Below are positions 1 through 5,625 of a stretch of DNA of 28,731 nt, in pieces (positions within the stretch are counted from its first letter, which is position 1; every line of letters starts with the position of its first letter). This DNA comes from a virus. The position numbers and the translations under genes are program-made. The notes under the pieces are model-generated. The model ran no database searches. It saw only the letters and a list, made by a program, of their open reading frames with translations, and had not been told where the DNA came from. Location: positions 1 through 28,731 of the IMG/VR virus record IMGVR_UViG_3300009164_003853; one strand, given 5' to 3'.

Positions 1-456
1 AGCTTGTTCTTCCAGTGATAGTGCTTGAAATTCTTCTTCAGTTGGTGGAAGTTGTTTGATACCACTGCAATACCAATCAATGTAGTCGCCTTGTTGTTGC
101 ATATCTGCAATGATACCACCGGCATATCTCCAACTGCAATGCCATCGTTGATTCTTAAGGATTGGCATAACATCGTGTTTGATAAAATCTCTATTACACA
201 TGGCCGCATAGAGATTCTGCGCATAGATGTCACTTTCACGAACCTTCTCCAGAATCCAATCAGTGGTCAATAGATCGTATTCCATATTCTCAACACGACT
301 TGCCGGATCTTCAAATTTGGCCTTGTGCTGTTCTGCATAGGATTCATACATGGCCAGATAGTCTTCGTTTACAGCTTCACCTTTTTCTTTCATTCGTTCT
401 ATGTACTGTTCTTTTTGAAAGGTGTGCCGTTCAGGGCTTTTTGAAATTTTTGACAT
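1..456 (-). CDS. Conserved phage hypothetical protein, partial (runs off window start)
   Basis: An open frame reads from an ATG at 456 down to base 1 without a stop, giving 152 visible residues; the C-terminus lies outside the window. It starts MSKISKSPERHTF. A hydrophilic, Glu/Lys-rich N-terminal third is followed by a Trp/Tyr/Cys-rich part (NQRWHCSWRYAGGIIADM, then DYIDWYCSGI) and an acidic stretch. The 'WRYAGG.IAD...GDYIDWYCSGI' wording resembles conserved hypothetical proteins of marine T4-like phages, but I recall no assigned function. It overlaps the 3' end of the upstream gene by 26 bases, so translation is probably coupled. No enzymatic motif is visible. That it is coding is well supported by the uninterrupted frame and typical composition; its role is unknown. 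Confidence 0.8.
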   Translation of the reverse strand, partial: MSKISKSPERHTFQKEQYIERMKEKGEAVNEDYLAMYESYAEQHKAKFEDPASRVENMEYDLLTTDWILEKVRESDIYAQNLYAAMCNRDFIKHDVMPILKNQRWHCSWRYAGGIIADMQQQGDYIDWYCSGIKQLPPTEEEFQALSLEEQA

Positions 457-778
457 CTTCTACTGCTTTCTTTAGAGTCTCGGCATAGTTAATGGCCTGT
501 TGCTCAGTCATAATAATGTTGGCTTCGTATTCTACGTAGCCTTTGGTCAACAAAATCCAAATAGTCTGCCAACGATTTAGCGTCCACCATTTGCTTTTTT
601 GTGTTGTGTATGTGGTAACTGTAACATTACCCTCATCAGCTTCAACCCAAACATTGTGATCGTGATTGGCATCCTGGCATTCGCAGACCACTTGATAGGT
701 AATGGCATCGCCCCAATCACTGCGTTTTAGGATGCCTTCTGCAGGTTCCTGTGCCGATATTCTCTCTTTATCCACCAT
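431..778 (-). CDS. Conserved phage hypothetical protein, 115 aa
   Basis: The protein is compact and soluble. The middle contains DWGDAITYQVVCECQDANHD, two Cys and several Asp/His residues followed by an acidic beta-rich stretch (VWVEADEGNVTVTTYTT). After this come KSKWW, RWQTIWILLTKGYVEYE and a C-terminal helix (MTEQQAINYAETLKKAVEDV). This pattern resembles short conserved proteins of marine T4-like phages; no function is known to me. The ATG at 778 is preceded by a weak GGAA. The in-frame extension upstream meets a stop near 821 and contains no ATG or GTG, so this start is kept. It overlaps the following gene by 26 bases. Confidence 0.75.
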   Translation of the reverse strand: MVDKERISAQEPAEGILKRSDWGDAITYQVVCECQDANHDHNVWVEADEGNVTVTTYTTQKSKWWTLNRWQTIWILLTKGYVEYEANIIMTEQQAINYAETLKKAVEDVKNFKKP

Positions 779-844
779 TTGTATGTATTCCAGTATTGTT
801 GTATTGTAACAGGATCTTGATTATAAACAAGTCTTTCCTCACAG

Positions 845-1036
845 TTATCTATCCAAAGATTCTGCACCCACATCCTGAACGGGCTGGCAATCTGAGGGCT
901 TTGGGGGTCTGCCACAGCAGTATTCACATTCTTCATTATCGCATTTTTCCTCCAACCATTTATTACAGGGTTTACAATAGAAACAGTCGTGCTCTTCTGA
1001 GTACGATTTTGGTGTCTGACAACAAATCAGGTCCAT
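845..1036 (-). CDS. Small Cys-rich zinc-ribbon-like protein, 63 aa
   Basis: The protein has nine Cys in its first 48 residues (ICC near the start, CFYCKPC, KCDNEECEYCC, then SDC), with His16 nearby. The spacing suggests one or two structural zinc sites, but no named family can be assigned. The start codon overlaps the end of the upstream 281-aa gene: ATG at 1036 and that gene's TGA at 1027-1029 lie within ten bases, which indicates translational coupling and supports this start. The C-terminal tail (PPKPSDCQPVQDVGAESLDR) looks disordered. Small Cys-rich proteins of this type are common among phage early genes and may bind host proteins or nucleic acid; that role is inference. Confidence 0.65.
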   Translation of the reverse strand: MDLICCQTPKSYSEEHDCFYCKPCNKWLEEKCDNEECEYCCGRPPKPSDCQPVQDVGAESLDR

Positions 1037-1872
1037 AGGCCGTCTCGAATTTTGATAAGACGAATCATCATTGCTTCATCTTCTTTTTCGTAGGCCGCTT
1101 CAATTTTACGAAGTAGCTTGTGTGCCTTGTCGCTGGCCTTACGTTCTGCAGGATCTTTTGAGTTTAGGCTGGAAAACATACTGCCAGGATACTTGACACG
1201 CATTGCCTCGCAGTGCTCAGTCCAGCCGCTGGCTTCATAGGGATCTGGGCGGTTAGGGTAGACCACAGTCCACCAACGATAAAGTTCGAGGATTTCTATA
1301 GCGGCCTTGGCTTGATAGGTAAGTTCGCCATAACCTTTGTCTCCGGGATTACAGCCCATGTCTTCTTTGACTCTGAGTCCACTAGCCCATACCAAGTACT
1401 CGATTCCAGCATCTGGACAACGCCATGTACGCAGGCGCAGCCAACCCTTGCGGTACCAAGGCACACTGTATTTGGTTTTCATTTCATCACTCCACATACA
1501 GTGATGCCATGCTTGTTCTATTTCAACAAAATCCACCAACTCGTTGAAAAGGCAAGGAAGGAAACGGTTGCCAACATCACACCAATCTCCCGGTTTGATA
1601 TTCCTGGGATGAGCAGTAAGGCTGTGACTGCGAGTAATCCAACGGTTATTAATGTAGTAACGAATATCATTTAATTTCCTGTTAGGCCAAGTGACAAAGT
1701 CTTGAACATACCCTAGTGCGTCTTCGGCTAACCAATAGCGAAAGTTATGCTTGATTTTGGCAGCGTTGGTCCATTCGTCCCATTCTTCGGCGGTGCCGGC
1801 ACTGAGCTTTTTGGTTCCGCGAAGCCAATCTGCGAAAGGAGTACAACTCCAATATGTTGAATGATGTGCCAT
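1027..1872 (-). CDS. Conserved phage hypothetical protein, 281 aa
   Basis: This is a soluble protein rich in Trp, Tyr, Arg and Asp. It contains TWPNRKLNDIRYYINNRW, HSLTAHPRNIKPGDWCDV and a central acidic/Trp part (FNELVDFVEIEQAWHHCMW). A stretch KYGELTYQAKAAIEIL-like in character follows, then a WWTVVYPNRPDPYEASGW motif and a helical, Lys/Glu-rich C-terminus. It resembles conserved uncharacterised proteins of marine T4-like phages and I know no function. No signal peptide or membrane segment is present. It is the first gene after the consensus sigma70 promoter at 1903-1931, so it is probably expressed early by host RNA polymerase. It heads a minus-strand run that continues off the window through overlapping genes. 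Confidence 0.8.
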   Translation of the reverse strand: MAHHSTYWSCTPFADWLRGTKKLSAGTAEEWDEWTNAAKIKHNFRYWLAEDALGYVQDFVTWPNRKLNDIRYYINNRWITRSHSLTAHPRNIKPGDWCDVGNRFLPCLFNELVDFVEIEQAWHHCMWSDEMKTKYSVPWYRKGWLRLRTWRCPDAGIEYLVWASGLRVKEDMGCNPGDKGYGELTYQAKAAIEILELYRWWTVVYPNRPDPYEASGWTEHCEAMRVKYPGSMFSSLNSKDPAERKASDKAHKLLRKIEAAYEKEDEAMMIRLIKIRDGLWT

Positions 1873-1902
1873 GATAGTATATTTTCTCTGTTGAACAACT
1901 TA

Positions 1903-1931
1903 ATTATACTATCTTTTTAGAAACCTGTCAA
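1903..1931 (-). promoter_or_regulatory. Consensus sigma70 promoter (TTGACA-N17-TATAAT)
   Basis: On the minus strand TTGACA (1931-1926) and TATAAT (1908-1903) are separated by exactly 17 bases. Both hexamers match the bacterial housekeeping consensus perfectly. The -10 lies about 30 bases upstream of the ATG at 1872. The -35 overlaps the stop codon of the upstream DUF2061 gene. Inference: an early or constitutive phage promoter read by unmodified host RNA polymerase and driving the genes from 1872 towards position 1. Confidence 0.85.
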
Positions 1932-2137
1932 GATGATTCAATTTTGCCCCATTTGATCTTTAACCAAATGCGTTCATGAATGTAATAATCTATACTTAAA
2001 AGAATATGCAATGCTGTAGCGAAACCGGTAGCATTAGCAATATTGCCTGTGAACATATAAGTCCATAGGATAGTAAATGACCAAGCAGTTAACCGATATG
2101 TTAACATTCTTACTACTGTTCTTTTTTGAGTTTCCAT
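1928..2137 (-). CDS. DUF2061-type small membrane protein, 69 aa
   Basis: Two hydrophobic segments are visible, at about residues 15-33 and 36-52. The C-terminal signature YYIHERIWLKIKWG matches the 'HERiW..i.WG' ending of the DUF2061 family, a short inner-membrane family of unknown function found in bacteria and in many marine phages. The N-terminus (METQKRTVVRMLTYRLTAW) has the basic K/R pattern expected before the first helix. Its start overlaps the upstream stop as TAATG, so translation is coupled. The sigma70 promoter for the next gene overlaps its end. Function unknown; family assignment fairly secure. Confidence 0.75.
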   Translation of the reverse strand: METQKRTVVRMLTYRLTAWSFTILWTYMFTGNIANATGFATALHILLSIDYYIHERIWLKIKWGKIESS

Positions 2138-2517
2138 TAAAATTTCCTTTGATAACCTGCTAGATTAAGCATCAAACTATATTGTTCGTATGCTTTTTGT
2201 ACTGCTTCGTTTGAAAATCTAAAAGCTGCTTCTTCACGCTCTTTGCTCATCAACATATCAAAGAAGTCTACTTCTCCTTTAGTGTGCTTTTGCCATCTAA
2301 AGAAACGCTGTTCAAGCTCAACCAAGGCTCGCAATTTGCTTTCAGGAATTTCAACAGTGAATACACGCTCAGTTTCAAAGGAAACTAGATCGTCTCTGAT
2401 AATAGAGGCATTCTCTGGGTCTGTGAAAAAGCGAGGAGGATGATATCTTGCCCTCTTTTTTTGATCGTTGAGAACTCGTACTTCATAATTCTCGCAGAAC
2501 TCCGGCAGCTTATCCAT
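2137..2517 (-). CDS. Phage hypothetical protein, 126 aa
   Basis: The protein is soluble and mainly helical. It begins MDKLPEFCENYEVRVLNDQ, then a basic-aromatic part (KKRARYHPPRFFTDPEN), a beta-like FETERVFTVEIPESKLRAL and a helical C-terminal half rich in Glu, Phe and Arg. No catalytic motif is recognised. It sits between ThyX upstream (8-base overlap) and the DUF2061 gene downstream (TAATG overlap). This places it in one transcription unit with nucleotide metabolism, though the context does not define its function. Confidence 0.7.
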   Translation of the reverse strand: MDKLPEFCENYEVRVLNDQKKRARYHPPRFFTDPENASIIRDDLVSFETERVFTVEIPESKLRALVELEQRFFRWQKHTKGEVDFFDMLMSKEREEAAFRFSNEAVQKAYEQYSLMLNLAGYQRKF

Positions 2518-3181
2518 TTTGTACCAGGCTTTCGCTCATTGGGAATATGGCAGCAATGGCTTTAGCACAGGCTAGGGCAATTAATTGATGTTCTTTTTGT
2601 GTGCCGTTGCCACTACGCAGTTCAATAAAGTGAATCCACGAACGCAGGGTGCCGTTCATGTACAGTCTGCTTTCAATTAGGCCTTCGGGTAGAACAGCAC
2701 GAGCCTGTTCCTTGGCTATGCCATTCTTGATAGCCCACTCGTATTCTCTCTGTGCGGCATAGATGACTCGTTGTTGAGCTCTGTACCATTCATTTTGTAG
2801 CAGTTGATCTTCCACTTCGACACTGTTCTGTCTGTTCTTGGGGTCTTGAAGTCGGGCTTCTCTTGTAACAAACTTGAGATCTTTAGTTGGGTCAGCATAG
2901 CGTTGACTGAATTCCTGGAAGCTGAAACTTCTGTGTCTAAGGATTTGTCTTGCGATGTCTCTGGTTGTGGTAATTTCAACACAGGCTGAGACCATTTCAA
3001 GTGGGCTCCAGTGGGCATGTTTGACCAAGTATCGTATAAGCTTCTCTGATGTCTCGGAGTTAAATTGATTGCTTGGATTGGACACACGGGCGCAATACGC
3101 AATGAGTTCCTGCGCATCATCGATGCCCAGATCTCTAAATTCGTCAGTGGGTTGACTGTAGGATACCAGTTTAACATCCAT
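2510..3181 (-). CDS. thyX: Flavin-dependent thymidylate synthase ThyX
   Basis: ThyX methylates dUMP to dTMP using methylenetetrahydrofolate, FAD and NADPH, supplying thymidylate for phage DNA synthesis. The diagnostic ThyX motif RHRx7S is present as R82-H83-R84 through S92 (RHRSFSFQEFSQRY). A HAHWSPLEM stretch near residue 55, ARAVLPEGL near 160 and the C-terminal RSWIHFIELR with a following helix all fit the family. The 223-aa length is typical. This differs from the ThyA enzyme of T4, but ThyX is common in marine T4-like phages. The gene overlaps the downstream 126-aa gene by 8 bases and follows the 3185-3697 gene with a 3-base gap. Identification is secure. Confidence 0.97.
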   Translation of the reverse strand: MDVKLVSYSQPTDEFRDLGIDDAQELIAYCARVSNPSNQFNSETSEKLIRYLVKHAHWSPLEMVSACVEITTTRDIARQILRHRSFSFQEFSQRYADPTKDLKFVTREARLQDPKNRQNSVEVEDQLLQNEWYRAQQRVIYAAQREYEWAIKNGIAKEQARAVLPEGLIESRLYMNGTLRSWIHFIELRSGNGTQKEHQLIALACAKAIAAIFPMSESLVQNG

Positions 3182-3184
3182 TAT

Positions 3185-3697
3185 TTAATCTTCTTCTTTA
3201 GGTTGTTCTTGACAGAGCGATTCCATCAGTTTGTAATGTTCATAGGCCTTTTTAAGTGCTTCAAACTTTTCTAGTTTACTAGGATCGGGAACCAGTATGG
3301 CCAAGCGTTCTTCCATTTTATTCATAAAAGTTTTTAAACTCTTGCCGTCTATACTAATATCAGTACCAGCAGCCATGTCAATGCCAGTGCCGGTGATATT
3401 AACCGTTGGCGGGTTATTCCAGTTATGGCCATTTGTGCCTGTAGTATAAAACTGTCCACTACTGCCAGCAGCCCCAATCGTATATCCACCATTGGTAATA
3501 GTAGTCGTTGGTAAGGTAATAGTTCCCGAACTATACATACTGTTCATAGTACTGCTATCTATGGTGATAGTATCGACGCCGCCACTGTAACTAATGTTAC
3601 CATAGTCGGGAGGGACAGCGCCGTAACCTAGATCTAATGTACAGATATCCTGTGCAATAATGCCTACACCGGGATCGTCAAGATCTTTCTTGCTCAT
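3185..3697 (-). CDS. Marine-phage conserved protein, possibly virion-associated, 170 aa
   Basis: The first two thirds is Gly/Ser/Thr/Asn-rich and low in charge (for example TITLPTTTITNGGYTIGA), like beta-structured virion or tail-tip sequence. It ends in a helical part: DISIDGKSLKTFMNKMEERLAILVPDPSKLEKFEALKKAYEHYK-type wording. The 'dGksL...m...eeRLaIL.Pdp..le.feaLk.aYe.YK' tail is a pattern I associate with many small marine T4-like phage proteins of unknown function. No enzymatic motif is seen. It lies 3 bases upstream of thyX and 2 bases after the H1-like gene, so it shares their transcript. A structural role is an inference from composition only. Confidence 0.7.
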   Translation of the reverse strand: MSKKDLDDPGVGIIAQDICTLDLGYGAVPPDYGNISYSGGVDTITIDSSTMNSMYSSGTITLPTTTITNGGYTIGAAGSSGQFYTTGTNGHNWNNPPTVNITGTGIDMAAGTDISIDGKSLKTFMNKMEERLAILVPDPSKLEKFEALKKAYEHYKLMESLCQEQPKEED

Positions 3698-3699
3698 CT

Positions 3700-3891
3700 T
3701 TAAGCCTTGGCTTCTTTGCGAGCGTTCTTTTCTTCTGTGATTTCGTTGCGGCGAGCTTTTACACCCTTGGCAACTTCTTGTAGAGCTTTGCGAGCGCGAG
3801 TACCTGCAGCACCATTGCCTGCTGTGAATTTTGCATCCTCAGCCAAAAATGCTTCGAAGTCTGCTTTTAGTTGTTCTACTGTTGTTGACAT
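3700..3891 (-). CDS. Histone H1-like small basic protein, 63 aa
   Basis: This is a short Lys/Ala/Glu-rich helical protein. The central GNGAAGTRARKALQEVAKGVKARR-like stretch is the 'AAGTRARKAL' signature seen in the short proteins of T4-like marine phages annotated as histone H1-like, related to bacterial Hc1 and plant H1 tails. The C-terminus is strongly basic (NEITEEKNARKEAKA). Such proteins are presumed to bind DNA non-specifically; that is family inference, not shown here. An AAGGAAAA-type ribosome binding site precedes the ATG. It lies just downstream of the tRNA-like gene and a TATAAT at 3923-3928 that lacks a convincing -35. Confidence 0.75.
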   Translation of the reverse strand: MSTTVEQLKADFEAFLAEDAKFTAGNGAAGTRARKALQEVAKGVKARRNEITEEKNARKEAKA

Positions 3892-3933
3892 AATGTTTTC
3901 CTTAAAGTTATGTTCTAATACTATTATAGTATC

Positions 3934-4043
3934 TGGTGTGGTCGGTAGGTTTCGAACCTACAAAGGCGTTGTCTAGGACGTTGCCCCGTCGCCAGCCCTT
4001 CCTAGGAAAAAGCGGCAGGTCTGCCAGTTCCACTCACGACCAC
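3934..4043 (-). tRNA. tRNA-Leu-like gene, abnormally long; anticodon not assignable
   Basis: Read on the minus strand, the 7-bp acceptor stem GTGGTCG/CGACCAC is perfect. It is followed by discriminator A and an encoded CCA. The T arm is perfect (GTAGG TTCGAAA CCTAC). The D region TGGAACTGGCAGAC matches tRNA-Leu. Without CCA the gene is about 107 bases, some 20 longer than an ordinary tRNA-Leu. The anticodon region does not fold cleanly. A CCU loop (TTCCTAG) keeps U33 but has a weak stem. A UAG loop (CCTAGGA, a Leu anticodon) has C at position 33. A GCCGC/GCTGGC stem leaves a 15-base loop. A variable-arm hairpin GACG-GGGCAA-CGTC is possible. It could be an odd functional tRNA, one carrying an insertion, or a decaying gene. 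Confidence 0.65.
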
Positions 4044-4050
4044 ATTGTTA

Positions 4051-4078
4051 ATTGTACACGAATATTAAAAAAAGTAAA
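4051..4078 (-). promoter_or_regulatory. Possible sigma70-type promoter for the tRNA-like gene
   Basis: On the minus strand TTTACT (4078-4073) and TACAAT (4056-4051) are separated by 16 bases. This is a partial match to the housekeeping consensus (4/6 and 5/6). The -10 ends 8 bases before the tRNA 5' end, so transcription would begin at or beside the mature end. The strong AT richness of this intergenic stretch raises the chance of a coincidental match. Confidence 0.4.
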
Positions 4079-4107
4079 GAACTTTTAAAATATAAATTTA
4101 CCAATTA

Positions 4108-5625
4108 TCAAGCTGTTAGTTTTCCAATGAGAGTATATCTAGTACCGCTCTCATCTGCTGTTTCGTCTTCAAACAATACTTCTACATTTATTGGAAGCTG
4201 TGTTTTAAACTCGGCCAAGGATGTAACACAGTTGATACGTCCTTCTTTACCAGTTCGATTGTTTGATTGAAACACAAAATGAGAACCTGGTTTAAGTCTT
4301 TTCCAAGATTCCCATTCTTTCATAGGCGGCATGTGTTCGCATATGGTATTGATGGTTAGATCTGCATCTTCAAATCGTTTTGCATTTTTAGTAATCACAT
4401 CAGCATCAATAATTTCTATATTAGCGTGTTCGTCAAATACTCCATGCTTTAATGATCTAACCAATAAATCATCACGATCAAAGCCAGACAATCGTTTGAC
4501 GTCTTTAGCCAAGGTAGTTATTAGTTCAACTGTGTGTTTGCAACCAAACACAATTATCTCAGAATTATTATCTAAAATAGATAGTCCGTTGATAAATTCC
4601 AGCATTTTTGTCTGAGACTGGTCTAATGCACCATTTTCTATTAAATAATTTGCCATATCGGTTTCCTTTGTTTCCTTTGTTTGCTGTTCTAGCAATTTGC
4701 GTAGTTGTCTTGACTCCTCTTCCAACTTCTTCTGCTGTTGTCTTAGTTCCTCTTCCAACTTCTTCTGCTGTTGTCTTAGTTCCTCTTCCAACTTCTTCTG
4801 CTGTTGTCTTAGTTCCTCTTCCAACTTCTTCTGTTGTTGTCTTAGTTCCTCTTCCAACTTCTTCTGTTGTTGTCTTGACTCTTCTTCTAACTTTCGATAA
4901 CGTTTTTCATCTTCTTGCTTTTGTTTTTCTAAATCTCTTTCTTGAATTGCTTCGTCAGACCATGCTCTTCCTACAAGTGTAAATCTAGTGCCTCGATCAT
5001 CAGTTAATTCTTCTTGGTGCAAAACCACAGCATGTTTTGGAAGTTGTTTTTTAAAATCTTCTATAGTATCAACACAATTAACATGTCCTTGAATTCCATA
5101 CATATTATTAGATTGAAATGCAAAGTATGCATCGTCACGCACCTTTGACCAATTGGGCCAATCGTTCATTGGAGACATGTGTTCGCATGAGGTATTTATG
5201 AACAACTTTGCTGTGCTGTAAATTCTTGGAAAATTAACAAATGCATCGCCTTCGATCAGTTTGACTTTTTTATTTTTCTTCCAAAAGTTATTCTTTGCAA
5301 TGTGTATTACCTGTTGGTCAAGATCAATTCCGTGTATACTTTTTACTTTCTCGCTCAATTTAGGTATAATAATGCTGCCATACCAACAACCAAATATAAC
5401 CACTTCACAGTTGCTGTCCAAACATCCTGTTTGATCTATCATGGACACCAATTGTGTTTTGGCAGCAAACTGATTTCTACCAAATGAGTCTTTGATATCA
5501 TTTGCCAATTCCGGATTATCTCGCATGGTAGCAAGGATGCTTTTCAGGAGAGTTAGGTCTACAGAAACGTTGTTCTGTAAATTTAAAACATTGCCTATAA
5601 ACTCTAAATCTTCTGTGTCAATCAT
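4108..5625 (-). CDS. Tandem methyltransferase-like protein with central coiled coil, 505 aa
   Basis: Two related Rossmann/SAM-methyltransferase-like domains flank a coiled coil. Domain 1 (about 70-222) has VVIFGCWYGS, HGIDLDQ, IEGDAF and SCEHMSPMNDW. Domain 2 (about 350-505) has IIVFGCKHT, SGFDRDD, IDADV and ICEHMPPMKEW. Both end in a 'RGTRFTLVGRAW/SGTRYTLIGKL' strand, so this is an internal duplication. The glycine loop of domain 2 (FGCKHT) is degenerate and may not bind SAM. Residues about 225-325 form a charged coiled coil with five 11-residue QQQKKLEEE[L/S]R repeats. I start at the ATG at 5625, whose ATGA overlaps the carbamoyltransferase stop, rather than at an upstream ATG inside that gene. 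It is probably co-translated with the carbamoyltransferase. The substrate is unknown. Confidence 0.7.
   Translation of the reverse strand: MIDTEDLEFIGNVLNLQNNVSVDLTLLKSILATMRDNPELANDIKDSFGRNQFAAKTQLVSMIDQTGCLDSNCEVVIFGCWYGSIIIPKLSEKVKSIHGIDLDQQVIHIAKNNFWKKNKKVKLIEGDAFVNFPRIYSTAKLFINTSCEHMSPMNDWPNWSKVRDDAYFAFQSNNMYGIQGHVNCVDTIEDFKKQLPKHAVVLHQEELTDDRGTRFTLVGRAWSDEAIQERDLEKQKQEDEKRYRKLEEESRQQQKKLEEELRQQQKKLEEELRQQQKKLEEELRQQQKKLEEELRQQQKKLEEESRQLRKLLEQQTKETKETDMANYLIENGALDQSQTKMLEFINGLSILDNNSEIIVFGCKHTVELITTLAKDVKRLSGFDRDDLLVRSLKHGVFDEHANIEIIDADVITKNAKRFEDADLTINTICEHMPPMKEWESWKRLKPGSHFVFQSNNRTGKEGRINCVTSLAEFKTQLPINVEVLFEDETADESGTRYTLIGKLTA
4708..4872 (-). repeat. Five tandem 33-bp repeats encoding a hendecad coiled coil
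   Basis: Five consecutive nearly identical 33-bp units lie within the double methyltransferase-like gene and encode QQQKKLEEE[L/S]R five times. Units differ by few bases (for example CTGCTG versus CTGTTG), so they are recent copies prone to slippage. Eleven-residue periodicity favours a long, slightly right-handed helical rod separating the two catalytic-like domains. Confidence 0.9.

Noticed and set aside
25-488. Plus-strand open frames at 25-273 and 300-488
   Set aside because: They are antisense to a continuous minus-strand frame (456 to 1) that has phage-like composition and overlaps its neighbour in the usual way.
727-936. Minus-strand frame of 69 codons (or 48 codons from an inner ATG at 873)
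   Set aside because: It overlaps both the Cys-rich gene and the 115-aa gene in other frames, has only an AGG directly touching the inner ATG, and no recognisable motif. It would fill the 66-base gap at 779-844, so it is not fully excluded.
2716-3177. Second minus-strand frame of 153 codons inside thyX
   Set aside because: It lies wholly within thyX in another frame, and the ThyX motif settles which frame is coding.
3923-3928. TATAAT upstream of the H1-like gene as a sigma70 promoter
   Set aside because: The hexamer is good but no -35 is present at 16-18 bases, and the site lies in a perfect palindrome (ATACTAT-T-ATAGTAT) beside the tRNA end, which may be an RNA-processing or hairpin signal instead.
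3934-4043. Phage attachment site within the tRNA gene
   Set aside because: No integrase gene and no second copy of the tRNA 3' end was seen in the window, and T4-like phages are normally not integrating.
4708-4872. CRISPR array
   Set aside because: The 33-bp units are contiguous without spacers and keep a coding frame, so they are protein repeats.
4608-4982. Plus-strand repeat-rich frames opposite the coiled coil
   Set aside because: Their Ser/Phe/Cys or Leu/Pro/Thr repeats are only the complementary reading of the 33-bp coiled-coil repeats.
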